The position numbers and the translations under genes were made by a program. The notes under the pieces were generated by a model, which was not told where the DNA came from, did no database searches, and saw only the letters and a program-made list of their open reading frames with translations. From the NCBI GenBank assembly GCA_045612485.1, contig JAZKZE010000115.1:5248-69247 (forward strand): 64,000 nucleotides of DNA, written 5' to 3'. Source of the stretch: RGIG5327 sp045612485 (GTDB lineage Bacteria; Verrucomicrobiota; Lentisphaeria; Victivallales; UBA1829). This document shows, piece by piece, positions 16,648 to 24,785 of this stretch (positions are counted from its first letter, which is position 1; the number at the start of each line of letters is the position of its first letter).

Positions 16648-17826
16648 ATGAAAACATGGAAACATCCCCTTGTACTTACTGCACTTTTTTGTGCCATGCT
16701 GCTTTCAGCTGCCCCGAAAATGCAGGAAAAGCTGATTTTTCCGGAAAAGATCTATGCCGTACCGGGTATTGAAAGCAATATTTATTATGAAAATATTTTC
16801 CATACCCACAATCCTGCCAATTACTCTTTTGAATTTCTGTGTAAAAAAGGGAATAATGGAGAGAAAAGATGGTACTATACGCCCAGGAAAGGGGATGAAG
16901 GTACTTATGACGTTACTTTGCGTGTCTGGGATGATGATGGCGTGGTAGCGGAAGCAAAAAGCCAATTGATCGTCACACCTGCTGATGCGGGTAAGGATAA
17001 AGAATTTTCCCTTATGATCGTAGGGTGCAGCGGCATTGCCATGTATAATGCCTACCCCACCCATGTGTATAATCTTTTCCGGCAACCCGGAAATCCCAAA
17101 TTAACGATGGTCGGGGAAACCGGACCGGGGTGGCCCGATAAGATCGGCGAAATCCGGCACGAGGGGTACGGCGGATGGAGTTTTCTTACTTTTACCACCA
17201 GCGGCCGTATCCGTGGGAAATCACCTAATATGCGGGAAAATCCCTTCTGGAATTTCCAGACGAAAAGTCTGGATTTTGCGGCATATTTCAAAAAGAATAA
17301 TGGAGGAAAAGCTCCGGATATCATTACAGTCACTCTTGGCGGAAATGATACATTCAGCGGAAAGGATGATACCATTGAAAAAATTATTTCCGGTGTGAAA
17401 CAGAGAGCCGTTACTTTTTTCTCAGCTCTGCGGAAAGCTGCCCCCAATGCAAGGATCGCCATTGTCATGCCCTATTATATTGCCGCCTCCCAGGATGCTT
17501 TCGGGTACAATTACGGTACTGCCGGGAACAGATGGCAGTTTAAGAAGAATTACAGGGCTTATATGCTGATGATGCTTGCTCTTGCAAAGGAAAGAAAGGA
17601 TCTGAAACTGGATGTTGTTCTTACCAGCGGTGCAACGGATAATGAAAATAACGTTACGATCCATAAAATTGCCCCCAATGCCCGTAATAAGGCAGTGAAG
17701 ATCAAACGTATCGGCAATGCTCTCCACCCCCTTCCTGCCGGGTATCAGCAGAGTGCGGATGTTTTCTATTGCTGGGTGAAATATATATATCATCAGCAGA
17801 AGGCAGAAAAACTCCCCGGAAAATAA
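16648..17826 (+). CDS. Secreted SGNH/GDSL-type hydrolase
   Basis: A 392-residue exported esterase-like protein. Residues ~1-21 are a signal peptide (LFCAMLLSAA). Residues ~30-110 look like a beta-sandwich with Ig/PKD character (GTYDVTLRVWDDDGVVAEA). The SGNH domain follows: block I VGCS with Ser128, an EGYGGWSF turn at about 172-179, block III GGND at 231-234 and the catalytic His360 in NALHP, where the usual Asp three residues before His is not conserved. Such enzymes deacetylate or de-esterify glycans; the substrate is unknown. The start codon has only a weak purine-rich site. The next gene is a close tandem paralogue 56 bases downstream. Confidence 0.8.
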   Translation: MKTWKHPLVLTALFCAMLLSAAPKMQEKLIFPEKIYAVPGIESNIYYENIFHTHNPANYSFEFLCKKGNNGEKRWYYTPRKGDEGTYDVTLRVWDDDGVVAEAKSQLIVTPADAGKDKEFSLMIVGCSGIAMYNAYPTHVYNLFRQPGNPKLTMVGETGPGWPDKIGEIRHEGYGGWSFLTFTTSGRIRGKSPNMRENPFWNFQTKSLDFAAYFKKNNGGKAPDIITVTLGGNDTFSGKDDTIEKIISGVKQRAVTFFSALRKAAPNARIAIVMPYYIAASQDAFGYNYGTAGNRWQFKKNYRAYMLMMLALAKERKDLKLDVVLTSGATDNENNVTIHKIAPNARNKAVKIKRIGNALHPLPAGYQQSADVFYCWVKYIYHQQKAEKLPGK

Positions 17827-17882
17827 GGGTTCGGAATAAAAACAATTTATATAAACAATAAACAACTGAAGGAGAAAAATTC

Positions 17883-19064
17883 ATGAAAACATTGAAACTC
17901 ACCATGACACTTGCTGCACTTTTCTGTGCGGTGCTGCTTTTTGCAGCACCGAAAATGCAGGATAAACTGATTTTGCCGGAAAAGATCTACGCAGTACCGG
18001 GCATTGAAACCAATATTTACTATGCCAACATTTTCCGTACCATCAATCCTGCCAACTATTCCTTTGAATTCCTGTGCAAAAAGGGCAATAACGATGCCAA
18101 GAGATGGCACTTTACTCCGAAAAAAGGTGAAGAAGGTACTTATGATGTTACCTTGCGTGTCTGGGATGATGATGGTGTGGTTGCAGAAGCCAAAAGCCAG
18201 TTGATCGTTACCCCTGCGGATGCAGGAAAAGATAAAAATCTTTCCATTATGATCGTGGGGTCTTCCTGTATTTCCATGTTCCACGCATACCCCACTCATA
18301 TTTACAATCTCTTTAAAACCCCCGGTAATCCCAAACTTACCATGATCGGTGAAAACGGCCCCGGCTGGCCCGATAAAATCGGTGAGATCCGTCATGAAGG
18401 TTACGGAGGATGGAGTTATCAGACCTTTATCACCAAGGGACGTGTCCGTGGTAAAAGTGCCAATATGAGAGAAAGTCCCTTCTGGAATTTCAAGACAAAA
18501 AGTCTGGATTTTGCTGAATATTTCAAGAAAAATACCAATGGCAAAGCTCCTGATCTTGTGACGGTTTCCCTTGGCGGAAATGATATGTTCCGCGCTCAGG
18601 ATGCCACCATGAAAGAACACGTTGCCGGTGTGAGAAAGAATATGATCACATTCTTTACCGCCCTGCGTAAAGCAGCTCCCGATGCGAAAGTTGCCATCGT
18701 TCTTATTGATTATGCTGCCACCTCCCAGGATGCCTTCGGTTACAACTACGGCAGCACCCAGACCAGATGGCAGTTCAAGAAAAATTATGCCGCCTTTATC
18801 AAAATGGTACAGGCTCTGGTGAAAGAAAAACCTGAACTCAAACTGGAACTGGTGCTTCTTAATGGTGCCGTGGATAATGAAAACAATGGTCACATCTACA
18901 GAATGAATGCCAATGCCAGAAATAAAGCAACGAAAGTTCTTTTCCAGGCAAATGCCCTGCATCCCAAGCCCCATGGTTATCAGCAGGGTGCAGATGCCTT
19001 CTACTGCTGGATGAAGTATATGCTTCACAGAGATGAACAGGCAGCAAAAGCTGTAAAGAAATGA
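17883..19064 (+). CDS. Secreted SGNH/GDSL-type hydrolase, tandem paralogue
   Basis: A 393-residue close paralogue of the upstream SGNH protein with the same layout: signal peptide ending LLFAAP, a beta-sandwich with GTYDVTLRVWDDDG, then VGSSCISM for the block I serine, EGYGGWSYQ, LGGNDMF for the Asn block and NALHP for the catalytic His. The ribosome site GAAGGAG is better than that of the first copy. High similarity at DNA level suggests a recent duplication. A perfect inverted repeat (19075-19105) follows the stop. Both probably act on the same class of extracellular or periplasmic substrate. Confidence 0.8.
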   Translation: MKTLKLTMTLAALFCAVLLFAAPKMQDKLILPEKIYAVPGIETNIYYANIFRTINPANYSFEFLCKKGNNDAKRWHFTPKKGEEGTYDVTLRVWDDDGVVAEAKSQLIVTPADAGKDKNLSIMIVGSSCISMFHAYPTHIYNLFKTPGNPKLTMIGENGPGWPDKIGEIRHEGYGGWSYQTFITKGRVRGKSANMRESPFWNFKTKSLDFAEYFKKNTNGKAPDLVTVSLGGNDMFRAQDATMKEHVAGVRKNMITFFTALRKAAPDAKVAIVLIDYAATSQDAFGYNYGSTQTRWQFKKNYAAFIKMVQALVKEKPELKLELVLLNGAVDNENNGHIYRMNANARNKATKVLFQANALHPKPHGYQQGADAFYCWMKYMLHRDEQAAKAVKK

Positions 19065-19074
19065 GAAATACACA

Positions 19075-19105
19075 GTTTCCGGAAATCTTCATGGTTTCCG
19101 GAAAC
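19075..19105 (+). terminator. Perfect hairpin after the SGNH pair (no T tract)
   Basis: An 11-bp perfect inverted repeat, GTTTCCGGAAA (19075-19085) with TTTCCGGAAAC (19095-19105). There is no T run after it, so termination is doubtful; it may be an RNA-stability or attenuation element. It touches the left arm of the next inverted repeat. Confidence 0.45.
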
Positions 19106-19239
19106 GTCGCATAATATACATTATGTGACAGAGAAAGGCTTTTTTTCCGTTGCAAAATAAAAAAAAAGCAGATATGTGAAGTATAAAACAGATTTAATAG
19201 AAATTCAAAGGAGGTAACATAATGTATATTATGCGACGT
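19104..19239. repeat. 23-bp perfect inverted repeat overlapping a start codon
   Basis: Bases 19104-19126 are the exact reverse complement of 19217-19239. The right arm contains the ATG at 19222 and also the ATG at 19231 of the pseudopilin-like gene, and begins three bases after its GGAGG ribosome site. The 90-base spacer is A/T-rich. Each arm also contains an internal near-palindrome (CATAAT ... ATTATG), so it could equally be a pair of protein operators. In a read-through RNA it would fold the start region into a 23-bp helix. Confidence 0.8.
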
Positions 19240-20004
19240 CAAAAATTTACACTTATTGAATTGTTGGTTGTCATAGCTATTATTGCCATCCTTGCCGGGA
19301 TGCTTCTTCCGGCATTGACCAAAGCAAGATCCAAAGCATTTTCCACCGCCTGTAAAAATCAGTTGAAGCAGTGCGGGCTTTATATGCATATGTATGCGAA
19401 TGATTTTAAAGGCTGGGTTCCGGCTAATGCCCGTGGCTACGACTACGAAACCGGATATCTGGACACTCTTGCCCCCTATATCGGGTGGACTCCGGATACT
19501 ATTAAGAAATCTTCTATGACAGGGAATAATGAAAGGGCAATCAGTATTCTCTCCAAATTCAAAACTTTTTCCTGTCCCACCATGCCGCTGCCCAAATATC
19601 TCATTTCCTATGCTGAGCTGCAGCATTATACTTACGGGGTGTTTTCCTGTCCCCGTACAGCAAGTTATTCTTACTACGAACTGAAATGGCCTGAGGTAAA
19701 CAGTAAAGCACATTGGAAGATCGAACTTATGAAGATCAATAATACACCTCCCCATATGGCAGATACTATTTCCCATGTTAAATCTTATGAAAGAGAGGGC
19801 GCGACGGTGGCAGGCATATTCCAGGCGCCTTCTTTTCAGGTCAATAGCCAGGGCGATGTCGGGTATATCGGGATGCGCCATGACGGGGAAGCCAATACCC
19901 TGCGTATCGATATGGCTGTAAAAAGTTACAAAGGAAGACAGATTTTTACGGCTCCGCGTGTTTTGCGTTACAGATCCGGTAACGGTACGATTATTGATAA
20001 ATGA
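19222..20004 (+). CDS. Pseudopilin-like protein with N-terminal methylation motif
   Basis: A 260-residue protein with a class III (prepilin-type) signal: a short basic leader (MYIMRRQK), then FTLIELLVV and a hydrophobic helix, ending [12 protein letters not shown]. Glu5 of the mature form is present but the residue before the cleavage site is Lys, not Gly. The C-terminal part has the RHDGEAN...RID stretch that resembles the H-X9-DG ending of pseudopilin-like proteins expanded in Lentisphaerota and Planctomycetota. Such proteins are processed by a prepilin peptidase and may form short surface or periplasmic fibres; exact role unknown. The start (19222, GGAGG upstream) lies inside the 23-bp inverted repeat. 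Confidence 0.8.
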   Translation: MYIMRRQKFTLIELLVVIAIIAILAGMLLPALTKARSKAFSTACKNQLKQCGLYMHMYANDFKGWVPANARGYDYETGYLDTLAPYIGWTPDTIKKSSMTGNNERAISILSKFKTFSCPTMPLPKYLISYAELQHYTYGVFSCPRTASYSYYELKWPEVNSKAHWKIELMKINNTPPHMADTISHVKSYEREGATVAGIFQAPSFQVNSQGDVGYIGMRHDGEANTLRIDMAVKSYKGRQIFTAPRVLRYRSGNGTIIDK

Positions 20005-20051
20005 TCGATTTTCTTACTCATAAATACAAGATTTTTAATTAAGGAAAAAAG

Positions 20052-23000
20052 ATGAAAAAAAGTTTGTATAGTTACTTTGCTCTTGCAGCAGCCTTTTTTG
20101 CGGGCTTTTCTGCTGTCGCGGCAGAAAAGGGCAATCTTGTGGCAGATCCCGCTTCTGCTGTCAAAAATACATGGAAAAAATATCCTGTTGCAGGTAAAGA
20201 TTTCTGGATGCTCCTTGACCCCAGATGGCTGGAACTCAAGGGCGTTTCCCATGAAGAATTTGTACAGAAGTCCGGAACAGGATTCGTCCAACAGACTGTC
20301 TCCGGAGAAAATGTGACAAATCTGCGTGTTCTTACCATCGGGGAAATCACCTCCTATGATGCAAGAAACAGAAGAAGAAAAGCAACCATAGAGGTCATTC
20401 CCGAAGAAAAGGATATGCTGGTGACCGATCCCCAGTACCTCAATGACGGAAGTGTCAGAAATTACTGTGTTTTTTCCGGTAATGTTCTGGATATGACAAG
20501 ACGCTATGCCATTCATAAAAACACACTGAAATTCAAAAGTGATTTCGCCATTGCACGCCTTGCCATCAATCATGGTGTCGGCAAAGACAACCGTATCAGC
20601 AAACTTTTGTGCAACGGTAAAGAAGTACAGATCCCTGCTGATAAAAATACTTTTGATGTGAAGATCACTCCGGCAGCAAAGGAATTTGAACTTACTGTCT
20701 ATTCCTCCCCCCTGAAATATCAGGCAAAGGAATTGAATGTGCCTTATGAAGAAAGATTGAAAAAGGCTCCCTTCTGGCTGACCAATATGTTCCGTGCCAA
20801 TTACGGTAACATTTTCGGAACCGATGTCTGCAATTTCGATCAGGAAAGTTTTGCTTCTGTCAGAAAAAAATACGGGGAAAACTTTATCGGCTACTGGCTG
20901 CCGGAATGGGATCACAACTATATCCTTGCTGTATCCCGCCCCAATCTTCCCTATTACAAAACCATTCAGAACTTTATCAAAGTACCCTGCAATAAAGAGG
21001 ATTTTGTTAAAGGCGTCCTGAAATTCTGCTGGGATTCCCATAAACCGCTTTTCGGCAAAGATCTTCTGGGTATGAGCGGTCAGGTGCTTTTCATGCATCA
21101 CGCCTGTGACTGGGGAAGCACCGTTTCCGGTCTGGAAATCACCCAGGAAAAAACCGAACTTGCCGGAAGGATCTCTTTTATGTTTACCAGAGGTGCTTCC
21201 AGACAGTTTGATAAACCCATGTATATTTATCAGGCATACTATGGCGGTTCCCAGTCTCCCAGCAGTACTTTGCGCGGTTACAACAGAAGAATAGACTGGG
21301 GAGTGGCTCCCTCCCTCACCATGCGTAACTTCATGGCAAGTTACTATATGGGTAACAACTATCTTGACTTTGAAGCACAGCCCTACGGGATGGTTCTTCA
21401 GGAAAAAAATGGAAATCATACTCTTACCGGCAACGGTAAAGTCATGAAAGAATTTTATGAGTGGACTGCCTCCGACAAAGGAAAACGCGGGGAAAGTTAT
21501 ACCCCCATCCTTCTCCTTGCCGACAGAAAACACGGCTATGATATGTGGTACAGAATTGCTCCCAGAGGCTGGGACAATTTCTATAACATCTATCCTCTGA
21601 CTGATGCCAATTTCTTTATGGAATATGTGATGCAGGTCATCAGCCCCCGCTATGATTACAACAAGTTTGACAACCCCAAATACAGCCCAAATCTGCACAA
21701 CTCCACAGTAGGGGATATTTTTGACCTCTATCTTGCCAACCCCCTTGTAAACGGGGAAGTGCGTCTGGATCAGTTGAAAAAATATCCGGTGGTAGCCCTT
21801 GTTGATAACATCACCTATACAGAAAAACTTGCCAATACCCTGAAACAGTATGTTGCAGAGGGGGGAACTCTTCTTCTTACCACCGGGCAGACCGCTCCCT
21901 TTGAAGAAGATAAAGATTTCCTCGGCGTGACTATCGGAAAAGATACAAAGAAGGAAGACGGACTTTTTGTCAATCCTCTCACCCTTCTTCCCGGTACGGA
22001 AACTGTTATGGCAACAAGCAGAAAGACTCCCCTTGCCACAAAGAAAAAATACGGCAATGGTCATGTGATCCTGCTTGCCTCCCCCTACATGAAGAAAACT
22101 GGTGACTTGACAAAAGTGCCCCAGCAGCTTGTAAAACTTTTTGAAAAGATCCAGAGCGAACTTCTGCCGGTAAAAGTGGAAGGCGATTGCCAGTACCTTT
22201 TCAATATCATGCCTGACGGTACATGGAAAGTTATCCTTATCAATAACAGGGGTATTGTGAAACTTCCCACAGAATCCTTTGAAAAGCATTTCAAGGAATA
22301 TACCGCCAAAGTCACCCTTACCGTTCCTGCCGGAGTCACCATAAAGGAATTGCGTAAAAATACCGTTCCTGTTGTGAAAAAGGGTAAAGAATTCGATCAA
22401 TATACTTTCAATATCGCTCCTGCTGATATTTATGTAGTGGATATGAAAGGGATCAAATTCGGTAAGACCGTCAAAAAAGGTCCTGCAAAATTCAACAGAG
22501 TGAAGAATTATAAATTCCAGCCCTATACCCCCAAAAAGGTCAATGACGGTTATAAACCCCGTCCTGCCGCAACTCTCGCCGCCATGGGAAAAAATATGGT
22601 TGCCGCTCCTGCTGTTGTTGCCTCATGGAAAGGGGAAGGGATGAAAGAGGTCACCGGTAAAGGGTATGAATTGAAATTCCACAATGTGGAAGTAAAAGAC
22701 GGCATTGCCAGATACAATACCAAACGTTCCTGGGCTACTTTGAACGTTCAGCTCAAACATTCTCTGCCGGCAGTAAGCTATGAGCTTGTTGTCAAACCTG
22801 CTCCCATTGAACAATGGAAGAACGTTTACGGCAGACATGTGAGAGGCGGAGTTCTTTATCCCCACCGCAACCTTATGCTGGAATATTATCACGGCAGATG
22901 GACACTTCTTCTCTTTGAAAGGCTCATCTATGACCGTGTGATGGGCCCGAAAGCCGCTGCGGAGTGGACACACCTCTGTGTAACATTGGAAAAAAACATT

Positions 23001-23234
23001 GCCAGACTGTTTGTCAATGGCAAAGAGGTGAAACGTGCCGCCGGCCCGATCAAGTCCATAAATGAATTCAGGCCAAAAACTCCTGTAAGCAAGCTCGGAC
23101 TCAATCTTGGTTCTCTTGCCCATACCTGGCCCATTCCCTATTCTTTCCAGGGGGAAATCAAAGAGTTTACCATTCATGGTAAAGCACTTTCTCCGGAAGA
23201 GGTCGCACAGAGAGCTGCGACGGTAAAGAAATAA
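20052..23234 (+). CDS. Large secreted protein with GATase-like and LamG domains, putative carbohydrate-active enzyme
   Basis: A 1060-residue exported protein. Residues ~1-23 are a signal peptide (FFAGFSAVAA). Residues ~60-500 are not recognised as a known family. Residues ~560-680 (VRLDQLKKYPVVALVDNITYTEKLANTLKQYVAEGGTLLLTTG in outline) have the look of the GATase-like/trimerisation domain found in GH42-type glycosidases. Residues ~880-1055 are a LamG/concanavalin-like domain (WTHLCVTLEKNIARLFVNGKEV, FQGEIKEFTIHGKALSPEEV). The combination suggests a glycan-degrading or -binding role, but no catalytic pair could be assigned. It follows the pseudopilin-like gene by 47 bases and may be co-transcribed. 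Confidence 0.6.
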   Translation: MKKSLYSYFALAAAFFAGFSAVAAEKGNLVADPASAVKNTWKKYPVAGKDFWMLLDPRWLELKGVSHEEFVQKSGTGFVQQTVSGENVTNLRVLTIGEITSYDARNRRRKATIEVIPEEKDMLVTDPQYLNDGSVRNYCVFSGNVLDMTRRYAIHKNTLKFKSDFAIARLAINHGVGKDNRISKLLCNGKEVQIPADKNTFDVKITPAAKEFELTVYSSPLKYQAKELNVPYEERLKKAPFWLTNMFRANYGNIFGTDVCNFDQESFASVRKKYGENFIGYWLPEWDHNYILAVSRPNLPYYKTIQNFIKVPCNKEDFVKGVLKFCWDSHKPLFGKDLLGMSGQVLFMHHACDWGSTVSGLEITQEKTELAGRISFMFTRGASRQFDKPMYIYQAYYGGSQSPSSTLRGYNRRIDWGVAPSLTMRNFMASYYMGNNYLDFEAQPYGMVLQEKNGNHTLTGNGKVMKEFYEWTASDKGKRGESYTPILLLADRKHGYDMWYRIAPRGWDNFYNIYPLTDANFFMEYVMQVISPRYDYNKFDNPKYSPNLHNSTVGDIFDLYLANPLVNGEVRLDQLKKYPVVALVDNITYTEKLANTLKQYVAEGGTLLLTTGQTAPFEEDKDFLGVTIGKDTKKEDGLFVNPLTLLPGTETVMATSRKTPLATKKKYGNGHVILLASPYMKKTGDLTKVPQQLVKLFEKIQSELLPVKVEGDCQYLFNIMPDGTWKVILINNRGIVKLPTESFEKHFKEYTAKVTLTVPAGVTIKELRKNTVPVVKKGKEFDQYTFNIAPADIYVVDMKGIKFGKTVKKGPAKFNRVKNYKFQPYTPKKVNDGYKPRPAATLAAMGKNMVAAPAVVASWKGEGMKEVTGKGYELKFHNVEVKDGIARYNTKRSWATLNVQLKHSLPAVSYELVVKPAPIEQWKNVYGRHVRGGVLYPHRNLMLEYYHGRWTLLLFERLIYDRVMGPKAAAEWTHLCVTLEKNIARLFVNGKEVKRAAGPIKSINEFRPKTPVSKLGLNLGSLAHTWPIPYSFQGEIKEFTIHGKALSPEEVAQRAATVKK

Positions 23235-23256
23235 TATCCGTTTGAAATAAACTTCC

Positions 23257-23300
23257 GGGGCTGCTGCAATATTTCTTACGGCAGCCCTGTTTCTTTTTAA
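23257..23300 (+). terminator. Terminator after the 1060-residue protein gene
   Basis: GGGCTGC (23258-23264) pairs with GCAGCCC (23281-23287), followed by a T-rich stretch. The 5' arm region GGGGCTGCTGCAA is a one-base variant of the arm seen at 4635. Confidence 0.65.
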
Positions 23301-23378
23301 ATGGGAAACATCAGTAATACTTTATAAAGTCCTGATACTGTTTATGATACCACCACCGTATTTTCTTTAATCCCATGA

Positions 23379-23422
23379 TAAAAAAGAACCATTGCCGCCC
23401 TGTTGGGAACGGCAATGGTTCT
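23379..23422 (-). terminator. Terminator of the metallophosphoesterase gene
   Basis: On the minus strand a perfect 13-bp stem (23422-23410 with 23397-23385) is followed by TTTTTT. It lies about 20 bases after the stop codon. Confidence 0.85.
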
Positions 23423-23442
23423 GTATTTATATGGAAAGAAGA

Positions 23443-24672
23443 TTATTCGATCTCAAAGGTGAATTCGTTGCGTGCATCTGTCTTCCATGCAAGATGTCTT
23501 GTGGAAGGGGAGCTGTAAAAGAGGGGGGAGAATGTGGTAGCCTTGACCGTTTTTCTGTCCGGCATGAATTCCAGCAGCCGCAACCAGCCGTCGCCGCCGT
23601 TGCCGCTGAATCCGCCGCCGATGGCCTGGGTATTGAAAACCAGCTGGGCGACCGTTTTACCGGAATCATTTTTATCTGTGGAAAAGCCCACACTTGCTTC
23701 CCAGTTATTGGTTTTGCAGACATGACCGCAAACCACAAGGCGGATGTTTTTTGCAGGTTTCACAAGTTTCTGGAAGATGGCTTCTCCGGCATTGCCGCCT
23801 TTCTTTGATGCCGGATCTTTTTTGGAAATGGCATAATTTTCTTTCAGGATGCGTTTGCCGTTGGCATACATATAAGAGTGGGTGAGAACGATCCCGATAT
23901 GATTTTCAAAACAGGGGAGATCTGCTATTTTCTTTGCCCATGCCAGATCGCTGTCTGTGGGGGCAAACTGCAAAGTGATGACCAGAAATTTCCGGTTGTC
24001 AGGATGGGGGGCGGTAAATTCATAAGCGGAATTTTCCAATGTTTTCATCCCGAAAGCATTGGAGTTGCATTCAAAAAGCTGACGCCTTGTCAGAGGATTG
24101 CGGGAGGTGGGGAAATAGGTGGAAAAATGAGTCCTCCTGTTTTCTGAACTGTGTATGCCGTAATCGTGATTGCCGGTACAGAGAATATAGGGTACTTCCC
24201 CGTCCAGGCGTTTCAGAATACGGGAAACTGCCTGCCATTGTTCATCTGCCACAAGGTCGGTTTTTCTGCCGCTTTTCAGGTAGAAATCGCGCTTGGCAAC
24301 TCTTCCGGTATCATTGAAATATACAAGGTCTCCGGTAAAAAGCACCTGTTGTATTTTCATTTCATCCCTGCGGCGGACGATCCAGGCAAGCATCATATCC
24401 AGAATACCCTGATTTTCGATCTGTTTGATATAGGTCTGGATATCCGGAACAACGACCATCGACCAGGACTGTGGATCAGTCAGTGCCGGAGCCCCTCTCT
24501 GGGCAGCAGGAACACTTTTTGCGGCAGGTGCTGCGGGTGTTTTTGTTTCTGTTTTGGTTTGTTGTACATTTATTTCTGTTTTTCCTGCGGGAGCTTTTGT
24601 TTCTGTTTTTGCCTGGGCATAAATTGTTACTGCCGCAAGGAGAAGGACTGCGGGAAGAATGAGCTTTTTCAT
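23443..24672 (-). CDS. Secreted calcineurin-like metallophosphoesterase
   Basis: A 409-residue exported phosphoesterase. Residues ~1-20 are a signal peptide (LLLAAVTIYAQA), followed by a low-complexity Lys/Thr/Ala/Pro linker to about residue 60. The metal-binding motifs are in order: PDIQ (Asp77), GDLV (114-117), GNHD (167-170), a THSY histidine and GHV in the last third. Such enzymes cleave phosphomono- or diesters in the periplasm; the substrate cannot be told. Monocistronic: own TTGACA promoter upstream and a perfect terminator downstream. Confidence 0.87.
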   Translation of the reverse strand: MKKLILPAVLLLAAVTIYAQAKTETKAPAGKTEINVQQTKTETKTPAAPAAKSVPAAQRGAPALTDPQSWSMVVVPDIQTYIKQIENQGILDMMLAWIVRRRDEMKIQQVLFTGDLVYFNDTGRVAKRDFYLKSGRKTDLVADEQWQAVSRILKRLDGEVPYILCTGNHDYGIHSSENRRTHFSTYFPTSRNPLTRRQLFECNSNAFGMKTLENSAYEFTAPHPDNRKFLVITLQFAPTDSDLAWAKKIADLPCFENHIGIVLTHSYMYANGKRILKENYAISKKDPASKKGGNAGEAIFQKLVKPAKNIRLVVCGHVCKTNNWEASVGFSTDKNDSGKTVAQLVFNTQAIGGGFSGNGGDGWLRLLEFMPDRKTVKATTFSPLFYSSPSTRHLAWKTDARNEFTFEIE

Positions 24673-24730
24673 AAAGCAACTCCGTTTTTCTGTTTATTTT
24701 GTAATGGGACGATAAAACAATATACGGAAA

Positions 24731-24759
24731 AATGTACTATGGATATAAAGATTTGTCAA
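24731..24759 (-). promoter_or_regulatory. Promoter of the metallophosphoesterase gene
   Basis: On the minus strand TTGACA (24759-24754), 17-base spacer, TACATT (24736-24731), about 50 bases before the ATG. Confidence 0.7.
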
Positions 24760-24785
24760 GCGGTAAAAGGCTTCTATACCGGTTT

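Noticed and set aside
19104..19239. MITE insertion explanation for the 23-bp inverted repeat
   Set aside because: No convincing target-site duplication flanks it and the right arm carries the start codon; kept as an alternative but not preferred.
19968..22400. An 810-codon open frame on the minus strand antisense to the 1060-residue protein gene
   Set aside because: Its protein has no recognisable domain and is rich in His, Phe and Gly in the way of antisense shadows; the plus-strand gene has signal peptide, domains and a terminator.
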